The notes beneath the pieces are model-generated. The model worked only from the letters and a program-made list of their open reading frames with translations, ran no database searches and was not told where the DNA came from. Both the position numbers and the translations under genes were made by a program. From Candidatus Margulisiibacteriota bacterium (lineage in GTDB: Bacteria > Margulisbacteria > Marinamargulisbacteria > DT-59): a stretch of DNA of 7,315 nt. The stretch lies in NCBI GenBank assembly GCA_013215865.1, contig JABSQL010000019.1:1-7315 (forward strand), read 5' to 3'. How positions within the stretch are numbered: position 1 is the first letter of the stretch; every line of letters begins with the position of its first letter. Shown piece after piece: positions 5,438 to 7,315 of this stretch.

Positions 5438-6288
5438 GGTGTTTCTCTTTTATAGGAACCCAAAAATTTAAAAAATAAGGATTGGGCTTGAATGTCTTCT
5501 AAAGCATTTTTGACATCTTTATCTTGGCAATGCCCCTCACAATCTATAAAAAACACATATTCTCCCAAGGCATTTCTTGTTGGCTGAGATGTAATCATAC
5601 TTAAATTGATATCTCTCTTCGCAAAAGAACCCAATGCATCATATAGTCCGCCAGAAGTATCTTTAGCAGTAGAAAAGATGAGGGATGTTTTATCATGACC
5701 CGTCGGTGCGGTTGCACCCTTTTTTGAAATAATTAAAAATCGGGTTGTATTGTTGGGTTTATCATTAATGTATTTATCCCAAATTTTCAAATTGAATACT
5801 TGGGCAATCGCATCACTTCCAATCACAGAAACGATTCTAGTATCCGATTTTTCTTGAATCTTTTTCATCATCTCTACGGCTTGTGCAGTAGAAAATGCGT
5901 GATGCAGCGTTACATTCGGAAAATGTTGATGAAGATAGTTTGCACACTGCATCAATGGCTGAGGATGGGACACAATATCTGTCATTGTTTTTCCCTCATC
6001 TTTAGGGTCACCCATTAAAAAATTATCTATGGTTAACACCACTTCTGACAAAATAGTCACTTGATGATGCTCTGTCAGAAGGGCCATACTTCCAGACACA
6101 GATCCGCCAACGGAATTTTCTATAGGTAATAATATCTCTTCACAATGATTGGCCTCTAAACTAACAAACAGATCAACAAATGTTGACTTAGGAATAAGTT
6201 TGGCTGACAAGGCATTCGCTTTCTTATACTTCTTGGCAGCAGCATGTGAAAATGTACCTTCAGGGCCTAAGAACCCAATTTGCTTCAT
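5434..6288 (-). CDS. pheA: Prephenate dehydratase (monofunctional, with ACT domain)
   Basis: This enzyme converts prephenate to phenylpyruvate, the penultimate step of phenylalanine synthesis. The 284-residue protein begins directly with the catalytic domain ([12 protein letters not shown], residues 4-15) and has no chorismate mutase domain. Landmarks are [11 protein letters not shown] (54-64), SHPQPLMQC (107-115) and NNTTRFLII (179-187), the last carrying the catalytic TRF motif at 182-184. A C-terminal ACT domain starts near residue 200 ([20 protein letters not shown], 213-232). In well-studied enzymes the Phe-binding ACT motifs are GALV and ESRP; here the matching positions read GGLY and TSQP (233-236). 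The Glu and Arg of the second motif are therefore replaced, and feedback control may be weaker or different. The gene overlaps glyA upstream (ATGA) and serS downstream (GTGA). Activity toward arogenate cannot be excluded. Confidence 0.95.
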   Translation of the reverse strand: MKQIGFLGPEGTFSHAAAKKYKKANALSAKLIPKSTFVDLFVSLEANHCEEILLPIENSVGGSVSGSMALLTEHHQVTILSEVVLTIDNFLMGDPKDEGKTMTDIVSHPQPLMQCANYLHQHFPNVTLHHAFSTAQAVEMMKKIQEKSDTRIVSVIGSDAIAQVFNLKIWDKYINDKPNNTTRFLIISKKGATAPTGHDKTSLIFSTAKDTSGGLYDALGSFAKRDINLSMITSQPTRNALGEYVFFIDCEGHCQDKDVKNALEDIQAQSLFFKFLGSYKRETP

Positions 6289-7315
6289 TCGATATCGGGA
6301 TAAAGAGGGAAACGATCACACAAATCCAAAACCCGCTGTTTAATTTTTGCACTCATATCTTCATTATAACCAGGATCTAGTACATCCCCAATAATGCATC
6401 CAATTTCATGCATTTCAGCTTCACCCATTGCTCTTGCCGTGAGGGCAGGTGTGCCAATCCGAATCCCAGAGGTAACAAAGGGTTTTTCGGGATCAAATGG
6501 AATCGCATTCTTATTCACTGTGATACCAATTTCATCTAATTGATGCTCTGCTTCTTTACCGGTCAAACTCTTGGGACGCAAATCCACCAATACCAGATGA
6601 TTATCTGTTCCTCCAGACACCAAACGAAACCCTTTATCTGCTAACGAAGCAGCCAGCGCTGCTGCATTTTTAATCACTTGTTTTTGATACGCCTTAAAAG
6701 AATCTGACACGGCCTCCTTGAGACCCACTGCCTTGGCCGCAATAACATGCATAAGAGGCCCACCTTGAAGGCCAGGAAAAACCGATTTATTAATCTGTTT
6801 AATATACGCTTCTCTACACAAAATAATCCCACCTCTGGGGCCCCGAAGGGTTTTATGAGTGGTCGTAGTGACCACGTCCGCATGAGGAACAGGGCTTGGA
6901 TGAAGGCCAACTGCGACCAATCCTGCAATATGGGCCATATCTGTAAAGTGGATTATTCCTGCTTTTTTAGCAATATTTCCAATGCGTTCAAAATCAATGA
7001 TTCTAGCGTAGGCACTCGCACCAGATACAATCATCTTGGGTTTATGTTCCATGACCAATCGCTCTATTTCATCATAGTTAATGCGTTCTGATTCTTTATC
7101 TACGCCATATGGAATCACATTAAAATATTTTCCCGAGATATTAACAGGAGAACCATGAGTGAGATGACCCCCATGAGCCAGGTTCATTCCCATTATAGTG
7201 TCTCCAGGTTCTAAAAACGTAAAATACACCGCCAGATTCGCACTCGCACCTGAATGAGGCTGAACATTCGCGGCTTCAGAACCAAACAAGGCTTTTGCCC
7301 GGTCTATGGCCAAGG
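6285..7315 (-). CDS. glyA: Serine hydroxymethyltransferase, 5' part outside the window
   Basis: This PLP enzyme interconverts serine and glycine while moving a one-carbon unit to or from tetrahydrofolate. About 343 C-terminal codons are visible. Compared with the Escherichia coli protein, roughly the first 75 residues lie beyond the window end; the sequence enters at [11 protein letters not shown], so the TTG near 7313 is an internal leucine codon and not a start. Motifs are [32 protein letters not shown], the PLP-contacting [11 protein letters not shown], and [16 protein letters not shown] with the Schiff-base lysine. Also present are [18 protein letters not shown] and SGIRIGTPA with the substrate-carboxylate arginine. 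The spacing from the Asp of TDMAH to the lysine (29 residues) matches the family. It is the first visible gene of the minus-strand operon; its promoter lies outside. Its TGA overlaps the pheA ATG. Confidence 0.97.
   Translation of the reverse strand, partial: LAIDRAKALFGSEAANVQPHSGASANLAVYFTFLEPGDTIMGMNLAHGGHLTHGSPVNISGKYFNVIPYGVDKESERINYDEIERLVMEHKPKMIVSGASAYARIIDFERIGNIAKKAGIIHFTDMAHIAGLVAVGLHPSPVPHADVVTTTTHKTLRGPRGGIILCREAYIKQINKSVFPGLQGGPLMHVIAAKAVGLKEAVSDSFKAYQKQVIKNAAALAASLADKGFRLVSGGTDNHLVLVDLRPKSLTGKEAEHQLDEIGITVNKNAIPFDPEKPFVTSGIRIGTPALTARAMGEAEMHEIGCIIGDVLDPGYNEDMSAKIKQRVLDLCDRFPLYPDIE

Noticed and set aside
5704..5717. GGTGC/GCACC hairpin in pheA
   Set aside because: Five base pairs with a 4-base loop inside coding sequence and no T-run; expected by chance.
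6837..6844. GGGGCCCC palindrome in glyA
   Set aside because: It lies in the conserved LRGPRGG coding segment next to the PLP lysine and is explained by codon choice.
6747..7091. Plus-strand ORF of 114 codons opposite glyA
   Set aside because: It is antisense to a highly conserved enzyme, and its composition is a reflection of glyA codons.

Overview
The window comes from the chromosome of an AT-rich Gram-negative bacterium (roughly 40% G+C by eye). LpxC, the committed enzyme of lipid A synthesis, shows the outer-membrane lineage. LpxC is not fused to FabZ, which argues against Bacteroidetes. Prephenate dehydratase carries no chorismate mutase domain, which argues against the P-protein type found in enteric gammaproteobacteria. 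I cannot place the organism further from the sequence alone.

The layout is two convergent gene blocks meeting at about 3245. The plus-strand block (1-3247) starts with a 140-base leader holding a perfect -10-like hexamer, a GC-rich hairpin and a possible 21-codon leader ORF. It continues with a probably exported methionine sulfoxide reductase A (msrA), a secreted beta-propeller-like protein, two small unrecognised proteins and lpxC. The genes from 1678 and 2027 lack a usable Shine-Dalgarno sequence. Both have -10-like hexamers a few bases before the ATG, so they may be read from leaderless transcripts.

The minus-strand block (7315 down to 3244) is a tightly packed operon: glyA (5' end outside the window), pheA, serS, a small ArsR-type regulator and two small, charged, unrecognised proteins. 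Each of glyA/pheA, pheA/serS and serS/arsR overlaps by exactly 4 bases (ATGA or GTGA), so translation is probably coupled. The first three genes are housekeeping: serine/glycine and one-carbon metabolism, phenylalanine synthesis, and serine charging of tRNA. The last three are the less ordinary part: a cysteine-free ArsR repressor followed by two small proteins at the operon's end.

The two blocks meet tail to tail, with the stop codons of lpxC and the last minus-strand gene interlocked in one TTAA. No tRNA, rRNA, CRISPR array, insertion sequence or transposase is visible. No gap between genes exceeds 300 bases. Nothing here is clearly a new defence or mobile system. The best candidates for new biology are the arsR-linked small gene pair, the two orphan genes before lpxC, and an altered allosteric motif in prephenate dehydratase.
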